A stretch of 64,000 nucleotides of DNA from the NCBI RefSeq assembly GCF_047922965.1, contig NZ_CP150481.1, positions 1,426,001 to 1,490,000 of the forward strand, written 5' to 3'. The notes under the pieces were generated by a model. It saw only the letters and a list, made by a program, of their open reading frames with translations, was not told the DNA's origin and did no database searches. The DNA comes from Neptunicella plasticusilytica (GTDB lineage Bacteria; Pseudomonadota; Gammaproteobacteria; Enterobacterales; Alteromonadaceae). Shown here one piece after another: positions 8,879-17,628 of the stretch (position 1 is its first letter; each line of letters opens with the position of its first letter). A program made the position numbers and the translations under genes.

Positions 8879-9697
8879 TTATGGTTTGGATAGAAAGCGC
8901 AGGGGGTCAACAGATTGCCCCTTATATCTCACTTCAAAATGAAGCTTCACGCGATCTGAATCGCTTCTACCCATTAGCGCTATTTTTTCACCGGCTTTCA
9001 CCCACTGCTGCTCTTTAACCAGAATCTCATTGTTGTGAGCATAGGCTGTGAGATAAGCCTCGGTGTGTTTAATAATGATCAATTTTCCATAGCCCCGTAA
9101 AGCGTCACCGCTATACACGACTTTGCCATCGGCGGAGGCCAGAACGGGTGTATTGACACTATTAGCTATATCAATACCTTTATTACCCTGTTCAGACGCT
9201 GAAAAACGCGTTATCAACTCACCTTCAGCAGGCCAGACCCATCGCGCTACTTGTGAGGTATATTCCTCTTTCGGTATTAACTGGTCGTTTTTTGTCCTGC
9301 TAGATTTACCATACGCCTGCTTTTCGGGAGGGTCAACTGGTTGATTTGTTTTTATTTTTGAACTTTGTGTAGCTGTTTTTACGCTATTTTTACGTAGCGC
9401 TTTTACTGTCTGCTCTGGCGCAGCTTTCAGGGTTAATTTCTGACCCGGATAAATATTATATGGTTTGCGTAAATTGTTTATTCTGGCCAGATCACGGTAA
9501 TCAAAACCGTTAAACCAGGCGATGGAAAACAGCGTATCGCCTTTTCTGACCAAATAGGAGTCCGGCACGCCAATAGGTGCCTTGTAATCATTGATTTCTA
9601 CGCCTTTGGATATTTTTTCTACAGGTGCAGGAACCTGACGACTGCTGCAGGCCGTGATAAAACTAATGATAAAAATAACTACAAACCTGATGACCAG
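8879..9697 (-). CDS. nlpD: Murein hydrolase activator NlpD (LysM + degenerate LytM lipoprotein), non-canonical start
   Basis: NlpD is an outer-membrane lipoprotein that activates the amidase AmiC during cell separation. The LysM domain (SYLVRKGDTLFSIAW) and the C-terminal LytM/M23 domain (KGIDIA, YGKLIIIKH, LHFEVRYKG) are clear. The LytM site is degenerate, lacking the zinc histidine, as in true NlpD. In-frame upstream codons encode a lipoprotein signal with lipobox ITAC followed by SSRQ. However, the reading frame closes with TGA at 9706 and has no ATG, GTG or TTG before the lipobox. CTG at 9697 or ATC at 9691, behind GAGGG, are the only plausible starts. The GTG at 9568 would give a 229-residue form without the lipoprotein signal. 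It lies between yqaA and rpoS. Confidence 0.9.
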   Translation of the reverse strand: MVIRFVVIFIISFITACSSRQVPAPVEKISKGVEINDYKAPIGVPDSYLVRKGDTLFSIAWFNGFDYRDLARINNLRKPYNIYPGQKLTLKAAPEQTVKALRKNSVKTATQSSKIKTNQPVDPPEKQAYGKSSRTKNDQLIPKEEYTSQVARWVWPAEGELITRFSASEQGNKGIDIANSVNTPVLASADGKVVYSGDALRGYGKLIIIKHTEAYLTAYAHNNEILVKEQQWVKAGEKIALMGRSDSDRVKLHFEVRYKGQSVDPLRFLSKP

Positions 9698-9714
9698 TGT
9701 CCCTCAAGGAAAAG

Positions 9715-10293
9715 CTATCTAAAATAAAAATATAGCGCGGCAATAATAATTACTACTGCCCAGCCAATGGTTTCAATATGTTTACGCAACCTATATTCCA
9801 TATCCGCGCCACCCCAATACATTAATGCGGCGACCAGAAAAAAGCGCATACTGCGTCCCACTAATGAAGCCAAAATAAATGGGATAATAGCGAGTTGTAG
9901 AAAGCCTGCGCTAATGGTAAATACTTTATAGGGGATAGGGGAAAAGCCAGCCAGAAAAACCACCCAGACACCATATTCGCTAAACCATTCTATGGCGGTA
10001 TCTAACCGAGTTTGATAACCCAACTCGATAATCCAGGGTTGAAGCAATCCCTCAAACGCGTACATACCGAGAAAGTAACCGAATATGCCTCCAATCACCG
10101 AGCCAATACTGGCAATTAGGGCAAAACGCCAGGCCTTTTCAGGGTTGGCCAGTGCCATTGGAGCCAGCATTACATCAACCGGGATGGGAAATATGACCGA
10201 CTCTGCTACGCTCATGCCGCCGAGAAAGTAGGGGGCATTTTTATGTCTGGACCATTGCAGGGCTTTATCGTAGCACAGCTGGAATATCTTCAT
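9715..10293 (-). CDS. YqaA family inner-membrane protein (DedA/SNARE-associated type)
   Basis: This 192-residue integral membrane protein belongs to the VTT/SNARE-associated (DedA-related) superfamily. It shows the conserved re-entrant motif region around EYGVWVVFLAGFSPIPYKVFTI and GSVIGGIFGYFLG, with four to five hydrophobic segments. DedA-type proteins help keep membrane lipid carriers and the proton motive force in order; the function of YqaA itself is not established. Its start overlaps the pcm stop by 4 bp, and its stop is only 17 nt before the first possible nlpD codon, so it is part of the same operon. This position between pcm and nlpD is common in Alteromonadales and Vibrionales. Confidence 0.88.
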   Translation of the reverse strand: MKIFQLCYDKALQWSRHKNAPYFLGGMSVAESVIFPIPVDVMLAPMALANPEKAWRFALIASIGSVIGGIFGYFLGMYAFEGLLQPWIIELGYQTRLDTAIEWFSEYGVWVVFLAGFSPIPYKVFTISAGFLQLAIIPFILASLVGRSMRFFLVAALMYWGGADMEYRLRKHIETIGWAVVIIIAALYFYFR

Positions 10294-10940
10294 ATAATGT
10301 CCCCGGGTACTAATGGAACAAAACGCACCGGCTCAACAATCTCTGATTCAAATTCATCTTCATGACGGGTCACACAATGCAAATGCTGGGCTTGATCACC
10401 AACCGGAATGATCAGACGCCCACCATTATTTAATTGCTGAAGCAATTGGTCCGGCATATGTGCCGCGGCGGCGGTGACGATAATGGCATCAAACGGCGCT
10501 TTGCTTGACCAGCCTTGCCAGCCATCACCGTGCTTCATGGATATATTGTGTAAATCCAGCTGATTCATACGGCGTTTTGCCTGAAATTGCAGGGCCTTAA
10601 TCCGCTCAACAGAATATACCCGTTCAAATAACTGGGCGAGAACTGCAGTTTGATAACCTGAGCCTGTGCCAATTTCCAGTATACTGGCTGGTTTACAGGG
10701 GGCCTGTAGCAACAATTCGGTCATTCTGGCGACGATATAAGGTTGTGAAATAGTCTGTCCCTGACCGATAGGTAAAGCGGTGTTTTGATACGCTTTATGT
10801 TGCAGCGCGTCTGGCAAAAAACGTTCTCTGGGAATATTGGCAATCGCTTGCAATACGCTGCTGTTATTAATCCCTTCCGATTTCAGTAGCTGGGCTAGAG
10901 CATCGCCACGTCTGGCGTTTGTACGACGAGTATTATTCAT
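10290..10940 (-). CDS. pcm: Protein-L-isoaspartate O-methyltransferase
   Basis: This enzyme uses S-adenosylmethionine to methylate L-isoaspartyl residues in aged proteins so that they can revert to aspartate. The 216-residue length is standard. The AdoMet-binding motif I is ILEIGTGSGYQTAVLA, preceded by the family-specific GQTISQPYIVARMTELL. The later VTAAAAHMP and GGRLIIPVG blocks also match. It lies 13 nt after the surE stop and overlaps yqaA by 4 bp, in the usual surE-pcm order found next to nlpD-rpoS. Co-transcription with rpoS fits a role in stationary-phase survival. Confidence 0.97.
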   Translation of the reverse strand: MNNTRRTNARRGDALAQLLKSEGINNSSVLQAIANIPRERFLPDALQHKAYQNTALPIGQGQTISQPYIVARMTELLLQAPCKPASILEIGTGSGYQTAVLAQLFERVYSVERIKALQFQAKRRMNQLDLHNISMKHGDGWQGWSSKAPFDAIIVTAAAAHMPDQLLQQLNNGGRLIIPVGDQAQHLHCVTRHEDEFESEIVEPVRFVPLVPGDII

Positions 10941-10953
10941 AAATTATTATTAG

Positions 10954-11700
10954 TTAAAGTTTGGTGATCCATGTTTTTAAGTTTTCCATGCCCTGATAGG
11001 CGGTCATATCTACCGACAGAGGTGTGACAGAACAATAGCCATTGGCGATAGCGTGAAAATCGGTTCCGGGTCCTGCGTCCTGTTCTTGTCCGACAGGTCC
11101 GTACCAGTAAATTTCACGCCCAAAAGGATCATTGTCTTTAACCATTGATTCTGCCCTATGGCGACGACCTTGGCGAGTGACCTGGATGCCTTTGAGTTCT
11201 GAGTAGGGAATATCCGGTACATTAACATTCAAAATCTGATCGGCTGGAAGAGGGTGGGCAATCAGATGTTGCACAATCTCCGATACTACACGTGCCGCTG
11301 TTTCGAAATTGTTCTCCTGTTTACCTACCAGAGATACGGCGACGGCTGGCAGACCCATATAGCGACCTTCAGTCGCGGCCGCTACAGTACCGGAATAAAT
11401 CACGTCATCGCCCAGGTTAGCGCCATGATTAATGCCTGACACAACTAATTGCGGATCATCTTGCAAAAAACTGTTTAAACCTAAATGAACGCAATCGGAA
11501 GGCGTTCCGTTAACGGCGTAGAATCCACTATCCATTTGATTGATACGCAAGGGATGAGTCAGCGACAAGGCGTTGCTGGCACCACTGCAGTTGCGATCCG
11601 GCGCAATAACCGTGACCTCGTTAAACTCGGATAGTGCGCGATAAAGTGCATGAAGCCCTTTGGCATGCACACCATCATCGTTGCTGAGTAAAATCTTCAT
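10954..11700 (-). CDS. surE: 5'/3'-nucleotidase SurE
   Basis: SurE is a divalent-metal-dependent survival nucleotidase that dephosphorylates nucleoside 5'- and 3'-monophosphates. The 248-residue protein opens with the metal-binding LLSNDDGVHAKGL (paired aspartates at residues 8 and 9). It also has APDRNCSGASNALSL, NGTPSDCVHLGL and the metal-site asparagine in VSGINHGANLG. The start overlaps the truD stop by 4 bp, and pcm follows after 13 nt. It is a member of the long ftsB-to-rpoS transcription unit. Nothing unusual is seen. Confidence 0.98.
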   Translation of the reverse strand: MKILLSNDDGVHAKGLHALYRALSEFNEVTVIAPDRNCSGASNALSLTHPLRINQMDSGFYAVNGTPSDCVHLGLNSFLQDDPQLVVSGINHGANLGDDVIYSGTVAAATEGRYMGLPAVAVSLVGKQENNFETAARVVSEIVQHLIAHPLPADQILNVNVPDIPYSELKGIQVTRQGRRHRAESMVKDNDPFGREIYWYGPVGQEQDAGPGTDFHAIANGYCSVTPLSVDMTAYQGMENLKTWITKL

Positions 11701-12788
11701 GATGCCACCTGACTAATATCCTTCGCTACAGTGTGTTGCTGGTCTGAGTGCGGTTGTGCTTTGAACTGGATTAATTCTCTTAGTATCGAAGTTGCAAAAC
11801 AACCTGCCGGCAAATCGAAGGCTATTGTCAAAGTATTTGCGTCCAATTTCCAGTCCAGATTAGCCGGTTTGACATCAATGGCACGTCTTTCCTGTACCAG
11901 TTTCAGTTTTTCTAATGTATTGGCGATGGAGCTATACTCTGTGGCGACTCGCTGTTCCAGTTCGGCAACGGTTCCACTACTGGCCAGCTTGCCTGTCCCC
12001 CATAGTGGTGCGGACAACTGAATGTCACCACTTTGTATACGTTGTTCGATGACATCATCAATCTGCTCGGCGACAAAAAAACTGTTAGAGCCAGCTAATT
12101 TCATCACATCACCAGCAATGGGTTGGCTAAATAGTTTTTCACCAATTCTGTGGCTAATGGTTTGATTAAATAACCAGCTACGCAGAGCAGAAATGCACAT
12201 AGACCGCTTGTTGCGGTTACGTATCACTTCGCCCTGTACCAGCTTTTGAGCTAAATGCAGGTTACTGTTTTGATTGCCGAAACGCTGTTCGCCGTAATAA
12301 TTGGGCACGCCAAATCGGCTAATCAGGGCTAAACGTTCTGTCACCTGCTCGGGGTGGTCAAGTTCCCGTATTGTTATACTAAACCTGTTACCTTTTAAGG
12401 CTCCGGTACGCAGTTTTTTATTGTGCCGGGTGGCACTGAGGACTTTGGCCCCGGATAAGTCAAAGGTATTCCAGTCTGGATTGTGATTACCAGGCAAATG
12501 TACTGCAAAAAATTGTTGGGTGAGGGCGTATTTATCCTTTCTGCCGGCATAACTGATTGCTCTGAGCGGCAGGCCGGTAAAACTGGCCAGTTGTTCGGCG
12601 ACATATGCAGTATTGAGTTGGCTCTTTTCAATCCACAAATAAATATGCTCACCTTCTCCGGTGAGGGGATAAGCCGGTATTTCGGTAACCTGAAAATCTT
12701 GCGGACAAGATTTTATCGTCCCGCTAGAAACTGGTTTACCATGCAAATACAGCCAGTGATCAGTGCTTAATGTCAGTTGAGCGGTCAA
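11697..12788 (-). CDS. truD: tRNA pseudouridine(13) synthase TruD
   Basis: TruD isomerises uridine 13 of tRNA(Glu) to pseudouridine. The 363-residue protein has the family motif GRKDKYALTQQFF with the catalytic aspartate (Asp at about 84), and the conserved NYYGEQRFG. The characteristic insertion domain follows. It overlaps ispF and surE by 4 bp on either side, so translation is probably coupled. The order ispD-ispF-truD-surE is that of E. coli. No anomaly is visible. Confidence 0.97.
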   Translation of the reverse strand: MTAQLTLSTDHWLYLHGKPVSSGTIKSCPQDFQVTEIPAYPLTGEGEHIYLWIEKSQLNTAYVAEQLASFTGLPLRAISYAGRKDKYALTQQFFAVHLPGNHNPDWNTFDLSGAKVLSATRHNKKLRTGALKGNRFSITIRELDHPEQVTERLALISRFGVPNYYGEQRFGNQNSNLHLAQKLVQGEVIRNRNKRSMCISALRSWLFNQTISHRIGEKLFSQPIAGDVMKLAGSNSFFVAEQIDDVIEQRIQSGDIQLSAPLWGTGKLASSGTVAELEQRVATEYSSIANTLEKLKLVQERRAIDVKPANLDWKLDANTLTIAFDLPAGCFATSILRELIQFKAQPHSDQQHTVAKDISQVAS

Positions 12789-13264
12789 TTTGACTCCAAT
12801 AAGGTGACTGCGTGACAGGCTATACCTTCCTTGCGTCCGGTAAACCCAAGCTTTTCGGTTGTGGTGGCTTTAATGTTGATTTGTTCAGCGCTGGCTTGCA
12901 GATCATGGGCGATCAGTTGGCGCATCTGTTCGATATGAGGCGCCATCTTTGGGGCTTGGGCCACAATAGTGACGTCCAGGTTACCCAGTTTGAAAGACTT
13001 TTGTTGCATTAATGCGTACACGTGTCTGAGCAAGTCGCGACTGTCGATACCGGCAAACGCACTGTCGGTATCGGGAAAGTGATGACCGATATCACCTAGT
13101 GCCAATGCTCCTAGCAACGCGTCACAAATTGCATGTAATACGACGTCCCCGTCAGAATGGGCAAGCAAGCCAAAATCATGTTCTATTTGCACACCACCAA
13201 TAATGATGGGACCTTCGCCACCAAATTTATGTACATCAAAACCGTGGCCGATACGTATTGTCAC
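12785..13264 (-). CDS. ispF: 2-C-methyl-D-erythritol 2,4-cyclodiphosphate synthase
   Basis: IspF catalyses the fifth step of the MEP isoprenoid pathway, cyclising CDP-methylerythritol phosphate with loss of CMP. The 159-residue length is typical. The metal-binding DVH at residues 10-12 sits in RIGHGFDVHKFG. The conserved LLAHSDGDVVLHAICDALLGALALGDIGHHFPD stretch is at 33-65, and the KATTTEKLGFTGR loop lies near the C-terminus. It overlaps ispD and truD by 4 bp each. IspD and IspF are separate proteins here, not fused as in some alphaproteobacteria. Confidence 0.98.
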   Translation of the reverse strand: MTIRIGHGFDVHKFGGEGPIIIGGVQIEHDFGLLAHSDGDVVLHAICDALLGALALGDIGHHFPDTDSAFAGIDSRDLLRHVYALMQQKSFKLGNLDVTIVAQAPKMAPHIEQMRQLIAHDLQASAEQINIKATTTEKLGFTGRKEGIACHAVTLLESN

Positions 13265-13950
13265 TGGTAGATCCTTTGTAAATGACTTAAATAAAATTCA
13301 GCAAGTTGCAAATCGTCAGGGTGAGTTACCTTGATATTGGTCGCACTGCCTTCCACTAATATGACCTCGCCCCCAAACGCTTCAATTGCTGAAGCTTCAT
13401 CGGTAATTTCCAGCCCTGAATCCAGTCCTTGTTGCAGGGCATCCAGCAGCTGCTGGTATGGGAAAAACTGCGGGGTTAGAGCATGCCAGAGATTAACGCG
13501 CGATTCGGTTTTTAGCACCTTGCTATCCGAATTAGCACGTTTCATTGTATCGCGCACGGGAGTAGCCAGTAGACCTCCAATTCCTCCTTGCGACAGGGCA
13601 AGCAACTTATTCAGGTCATTTCGAGACAAACAGGGGCGGGCAGCATCGTGGACCAACACCCACTCGGCAGTATTCATCGCTTTGAGCCCGGCCAATACAG
13701 AATCAGCTCGTTCTTTACCCCCTTCGACTCGGATAAGCCAATCCGACTGCGCTATAGGTAAATCCTCAAAATAGGGGTCATGTTTATCCAGTGCAACAAT
13801 TATCTTGTCAATTTGGGGGTGTTGAATGAGGCGTTCGAGGCTATGTTCAAGCAAGGTTTTACCGGCAATATGTAAATATTGTTTGGGGCGATCTGCCTGC
13901 ATTCTTTTACCGACACCGGCGGCGGGTACCACCACAGTATAATGTTGCAT
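13261..13950 (-). CDS. ispD: 2-C-methyl-D-erythritol 4-phosphate cytidylyltransferase
   Basis: IspD transfers CMP from CTP to methylerythritol phosphate in the MEP isoprenoid pathway. The 229-residue protein starts with the nucleotidyltransferase signature VVPAAGVGKRM, followed by PKQYLHIAGKTLLEHSLE. It has VLVHDAARPCLS in the middle and the conserved ITDEASAIEAFG and NIKVTHPDDL near the end. The start ATG at 13950 lies 1 nt beyond the ftsB stop, so the genes are almost certainly co-transcribed. It is the second gene of the ftsB-rpoS run. Confidence 0.98.
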   Translation of the reverse strand: MQHYTVVVPAAGVGKRMQADRPKQYLHIAGKTLLEHSLERLIQHPQIDKIIVALDKHDPYFEDLPIAQSDWLIRVEGGKERADSVLAGLKAMNTAEWVLVHDAARPCLSRNDLNKLLALSQGGIGGLLATPVRDTMKRANSDSKVLKTESRVNLWHALTPQFFPYQQLLDALQQGLDSGLEITDEASAIEAFGGEVILVEGSATNIKVTHPDDLQLAEFYLSHLQRIYQ

Positions 13951-13951
13951 A

Positions 13952-14242
13952 TTAATAAGATTGCTCGGCTGGCAGAATACGGTAGAAAGTTTCGTCTTGT
14001 TTTATCAGTCCCAGCTCATTGCGGGCACGTTCTTCTATTGCTTCCAGACCAATTTTAAGATCGTGAATATCGGCTTTTAGCAAGCTGTTACGTTGCTTCA
14101 TATTGGTGTTTTGCAGAATTTGCTGCTCGACTTCCTGTCTCATCTGACGGTAATCAAGGATACTATTCTTGCCGAACCATAAACGATACTGCAATGCGCA
14201 GAGCAGTATTAGCAATATCGCGGTTAACCACTTCATCCTCAA
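13952..14242 (-). CDS. ftsB: Cell division protein FtsB
   Basis: FtsB is a small bitopic divisome protein that forms a complex with FtsL and FtsQ. The 96-residue protein has an N-terminal transmembrane segment (about 5-20, AILLILLCALQYRLW). A periplasmic coiled coil follows (about 30-70), then the conserved EERARNELGLIKQDETFYRI. It is the first gene of the ispD-ispF-truD-surE-pcm-yqaA-nlpD-rpoS series, so a promoter is expected between 14243 and 14475, but I cannot point to a convincing one. The length matches the family. Confidence 0.96.
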   Translation of the reverse strand: MRMKWLTAILLILLCALQYRLWFGKNSILDYRQMRQEVEQQILQNTNMKQRNSLLKADIHDLKIGLEAIEERARNELGLIKQDETFYRILPAEQSY

Positions 14243-14475
14243 ATATGCCTCGTTTAGATCCTGCTGATTGACGTTATTAGGCTAATTATGCCGCTTGTGA
14301 GTTCAGAGGCAAATGATTCTTTATTTTTGTGCCCGGATTATGACGTTTTTATGGTCGTTTAATGATTATTGATGCAAATTTCAACTAGTTACATACATCA
14401 ACAAATAATTTATGATGCGACGGTATATCAGGCGAAAAGACTGATGATTAATCATGATGGAGACAGTGTTCAATA

Positions 14476-15321
14476 ATGAGACGTAGTATAGCGATATTGT
14501 TGTGGCTATTTGTCGTTGGGCCGACTTACGCCGAATCCCCGCCTTGGCAGATCCTTGCGTCTCCAGAAAAGCCGTTTACCTTTATCAACCATAAAGAACA
14601 GATAGATGGTTTTGCGATAGAGTTAGTCAATGACATTCAACAAAAGCTGGATACTCAGTACCCGGTTTACAATTATCCTTGGGCCAGATTATTCAAATTG
14701 CTTAGCGATCAGAAAAATGTTGTCGCATTAACTGTGGCCAGAACGCCTGAACGTGAAGACAAGTTTCACTGGATTACTTCTATCGCCCGCAGTATTCACG
14801 GGCTCTATGCGTTACAAAAAAATAATGTCAGGGTCTCTGATCTGGAAGCTGTCAAACAAATAGGTTCGATTGGTGTGTTAAGAGGCGATATCCGTGAAAC
14901 GGTATTACGTCATGCCGGTGTGACTGATATTGTGGCATACAATAGCTGGGATCAAGTGGTTGGCGCATTACTTAAGGGAAGGGTAAAAGCTATTTTCTAT
15001 TCCTCTTCAGGAGTGAATTATGCGTGCCCGCCAAACAAGTCAGGTTGTGAGCAAATAGAGAATATTTTTATCTATAAAGTAGTGACAACCTATGTGGCGA
15101 TATCTAAAAACGGGACAGATGAGCAGTTGGTTAACCGGTGGAAACAGGCCGCCGAGGATTATAAACACGACAAGGCTTTTGTATATCTAACCCAAAAATG
15201 GATCAAATATTATCAGCAATATGAAAATATGGATCTGTACCTTGATAATGGCGCGATCAATGTCTGGAAAGATCCCAATTTAACCGCGGAGATTAAAGCA
15301 CAAAGCTCATTTGTTAATTGA
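14476..15321 (+). CDS. Periplasmic solute-binding protein, family 3 (amino-acid type)
   Basis: This 281-residue protein has an N-terminal signal peptide (about 1-19, ending TYA) and the extracellular solute-binding protein family 3 fold. The stretches PFTFINHKEQIDGFAIELV and PWARLFKLLSD match this family as found in Alteromonadales. There it occurs as stand-alone periplasmic proteins without an ABC permease beside it, as here. The ligand is unknown; some relatives are sensory or decoy-binding proteins rather than transport components. The neighbours (ftsB divergent, rpsT convergent) give no functional hint. Confidence 0.75.
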   Translation: MRRSIAILLWLFVVGPTYAESPPWQILASPEKPFTFINHKEQIDGFAIELVNDIQQKLDTQYPVYNYPWARLFKLLSDQKNVVALTVARTPEREDKFHWITSIARSIHGLYALQKNNVRVSDLEAVKQIGSIGVLRGDIRETVLRHAGVTDIVAYNSWDQVVGALLKGRVKAIFYSSSGVNYACPPNKSGCEQIENIFIYKVVTTYVAISKNGTDEQLVNRWKQAAEDYKHDKAFVYLTQKWIKYYQQYENMDLYLDNGAINVWKDPNLTAEIKAQSSFVN

Positions 15322-15350
15322 AGCTATAAACGAATCCAGGTGAATTTCAG

Positions 15351-15380
15351 GCACAAAAAAAGCGTCCTGAGACGCCTTTT
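15351..15380 (-). terminator. Rho-independent terminator of rpsT (also usable from the plus strand)
   Basis: The stem GCGTC (15362-15366) / GACGC (15371-15375) with loop CTGA is followed on the minus strand by seven Ts. It lies between the rpsT stop and the converging solute-binding protein gene. The plus strand has a shorter T run (TTTT), so it may act both ways. Confidence 0.8.
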
Positions 15381-15398
15381 CGTGAAACATGTTTATGC

Positions 15399-15662
15399 TT
15401 AGCCGATAGCTTTGATCTGAGCAGACAAACGGCTCTTATGACGAGCTGCTTTGTTCTTATGGATCAAACCTTTGGTTGCATAGCGGTCAAGAATCGCTTG
15501 CACGGAAGAAAAAGCTTCCTGTGCAGTTGCCTTGTCACCGGCTTTGATAGCAGCAAGTACCTTTTTAAGGTAAGTACGCATCATAGAACGACGACTTGCA
15601 TTGTGCTGGCGACGCTTTTCGGCTTGAATCGCACGTTTCTTAGCAGACTTGATGTTAGCCAA
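15399..15662 (-). CDS. rpsT: 30S ribosomal protein S20
   Basis: S20 is a primary 16S rRNA-binding protein of the small subunit. The 87-residue lysine/arginine-rich helical protein opens with ANIKSAKKRAIQAEKRR and ends with NKAARHKSRLSAQIK, both diagnostic. It is monocistronic, with a terminator directly after. A TTGACA box lies about 70 nt upstream (15733-15728 on the minus strand), but no good -10 can be paired with it. In E. coli S20 represses its own translation; nothing visible here tests that. Confidence 0.98.
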   Translation of the reverse strand: MANIKSAKKRAIQAEKRRQHNASRRSMMRTYLKKVLAAIKAGDKATAQEAFSSVQAILDRYATKGLIHKNKAARHKSRLSAQIKAIG

Positions 15663-15878
15663 GGTAGAACTCCCAAAAAATTCTAGTCAAAATTAAGGAC
15701 GCGAAGTTTGCCTGCATAAGCGCCGGTTGTCAAATGGTTTTAGGCTAAACACAACCAATAAAGCTTCTTATCCCGAACTCAGGTTATTTAACTAAAATGT
15801 CTTGCAACAACTGGCGTATTTTCTTGCTTCGCGGGCATTATGCTTTGTACAACATTGCCCGCGGTAAGCAATTGCCGT

Positions 15879-17627
15879 TTAATTCCCAAATAGCTTGTCT
15901 TTAAGCTTGTTTTTTAATTCATCTTTTTTCTTGTCGATAACGTTGTTAAGTTGCGCTCCCAGCATATCTTCAATCCCTTGCAAGTTGCCGTCAGCCAGTT
16001 TCTCCCAATCCAGCCACTGTGAGAGCTGGATATTGCTTTCACTTAATGGGCCACTGGCTTTAGCATTAAGCTTTTGTTGCAATTCATCCAGTTTCTGTTT
16101 GGCTTCCCCACTGACATTGGCAGTCAAGGTCTTGGCTATCTGGTTGTCCAAATCCGAATTTAACGAGAAATTGGGCGAATCAATCGAGCCATCAATACTG
16201 GCGTCCATTTTTATCGCAGACAGTTGACGCAAGCTGTCTGCGATCATATTGGTGAGCTTGTTTTCACCCTGAGCAGTTATCGCAAGCTCGTCAAGATTGA
16301 TGCTGCCGTTGCCTTGCATAATATTATCGACAATATTTAATTGCCCCTGACTGGCCAATAATGCGCTTTGCAACGAGGTGATTAATTTACCTTTTTCGGC
16401 TAGCGGCATGTCACTCAGCTTTACGCCTTGCAGGTCCCATTTTTGATGAGCTTTTACGCCGGAAGCGGCTAGCCACAGGTCACCATTGATGCGCAGCGAT
16501 TGCCACAGCGGTGTGTTACTGGAATCGACAGTAAAGGTCGTTGGCCGACCCAATTTATCATGATCGCTAGTAATATCCTGCCAGATTGAGATGAAATCCT
16601 GTTGCTGCCAGCTTACCGAAATATCCGCCTTGCGAATTAAAAAGTCAGGTAAAGGCTGAGTATCGTTAAACTCAATCCAGCGACCTTCGCTACGTTGATG
16701 TTCGATCTGTTGCTCCTTCTCGCTAGCCAACATGGGAGCGACCAAATCATAAGCAGCGAACAGTGTCTCACTCCACATCTTGGCCTGTTCGCCGAATATG
16801 GCCTGAGTAAGTTCACTATAGGCAGCGGCGTCTCCGGCCACTAATCCCTTTAATAAGTCGTAATCTTGTCCGGGAGCCGCTTTAAGCGCTGCCAGTTTGC
16901 GAGATAGATCGGATTTTGCAGTTTCTACTGCCTGCTTAAAATCTTTAAATTTCTGCTGCTGTTGTTTTAGCTCGTCTTTTAGTTGGTCAAATTTTTGTTT
17001 AGCGGCGGCAAGTTGGGCGGGATCTTTATAATCGGTGTCGGTTAGCGCCTTGATTCTGGTTTGGTAATCCTTCAACTGTGCCTTATCGGGCAAACTATCA
17101 TATTGCTGTTGCAAGGTGTCGCTATGTAGTTGATAAGCGGATTGCGCTTCGTCAATTGCTTTGGTCGTTTTGAGCGGTGTATTGGCCAGAATATCGTCAA
17201 CACTGGGTAATTCGCCTGCATCCGGCAGTATGGTTTGTGCAATTGATTGCTCTGGTTGACGATAAACTTTTCCCTCGCTGGAGCGAGGTTGATTGAATTT
17301 AACGCCTTTGGCGGCCAGTTCGTCGATAATGATCTTACTCATAAACAGTGGCATCAATTCGATATCTGCGCTGATGCTGTCCAATTGCACGCTATTTTGT
17401 GCGGGTCTGGCAGGATCGGTTATCTGAATGTCTTTAACAGTAAGTCCCAAAGGGGAAAAGCGATGGCTAACACTGCCTATATTGACCTCTGCACCGGTGG
17501 CCTGTGACGCGCTGCTTTCAATGCCGATTTTTATCCAGCTATCCAGAAAAACTAATGTGATGGCAAGAAACAGTCCGATAACAGCAATAAAACCGACTAA
17601 TCCTTGCCAACGAATGATATTGCGCAT
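15879..17627 (-). CDS. TIGR03545 family protein (AsmA-like envelope protein)
   Basis: This 582-residue protein has one N-terminal transmembrane helix (about 12-32) followed by an AsmA-like segment (GAEVNIGSVSHRFSPLGLTVKDIQITDP). The middle is long and rich in glutamine and lysine with coiled-coil character (about 150-250). The C-terminal part repeats short amphipathic strands and ends in a lysine-rich tail. It matches the conserved but uncharacterised TIGR03545 family, always paired with TIGR03546, whose gene lies 1 nt upstream here. The topology suggests a large periplasmic domain anchored in the inner membrane. A role in envelope lipid handling is only an inference from the AsmA similarity. 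Confidence 0.82.
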   Translation of the reverse strand: MRNIIRWQGLVGFIAVIGLFLAITLVFLDSWIKIGIESSASQATGAEVNIGSVSHRFSPLGLTVKDIQITDPARPAQNSVQLDSISADIELMPLFMSKIIIDELAAKGVKFNQPRSSEGKVYRQPEQSIAQTILPDAGELPSVDDILANTPLKTTKAIDEAQSAYQLHSDTLQQQYDSLPDKAQLKDYQTRIKALTDTDYKDPAQLAAAKQKFDQLKDELKQQQQKFKDFKQAVETAKSDLSRKLAALKAAPGQDYDLLKGLVAGDAAAYSELTQAIFGEQAKMWSETLFAAYDLVAPMLASEKEQQIEHQRSEGRWIEFNDTQPLPDFLIRKADISVSWQQQDFISIWQDITSDHDKLGRPTTFTVDSSNTPLWQSLRINGDLWLAASGVKAHQKWDLQGVKLSDMPLAEKGKLITSLQSALLASQGQLNIVDNIMQGNGSINLDELAITAQGENKLTNMIADSLRQLSAIKMDASIDGSIDSPNFSLNSDLDNQIAKTLTANVSGEAKQKLDELQQKLNAKASGPLSESNIQLSQWLDWEKLADGNLQGIEDMLGAQLNNVIDKKKDELKNKLKDKLFGN

Positions 17628-17628
17628 C

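Noticed and set aside
13331..13774. 147-residue open frame on the plus strand
   Set aside because: Antisense to ispD; serine/arginine-rich composition typical of a complement frame.
15831..15862. GCGGGCA...TGCCCGC inverted repeat as terminator of the TIGR03545 gene
   Set aside because: A 7-bp stem with an 18-nt loop and no T run on the minus strand; too weak to call.
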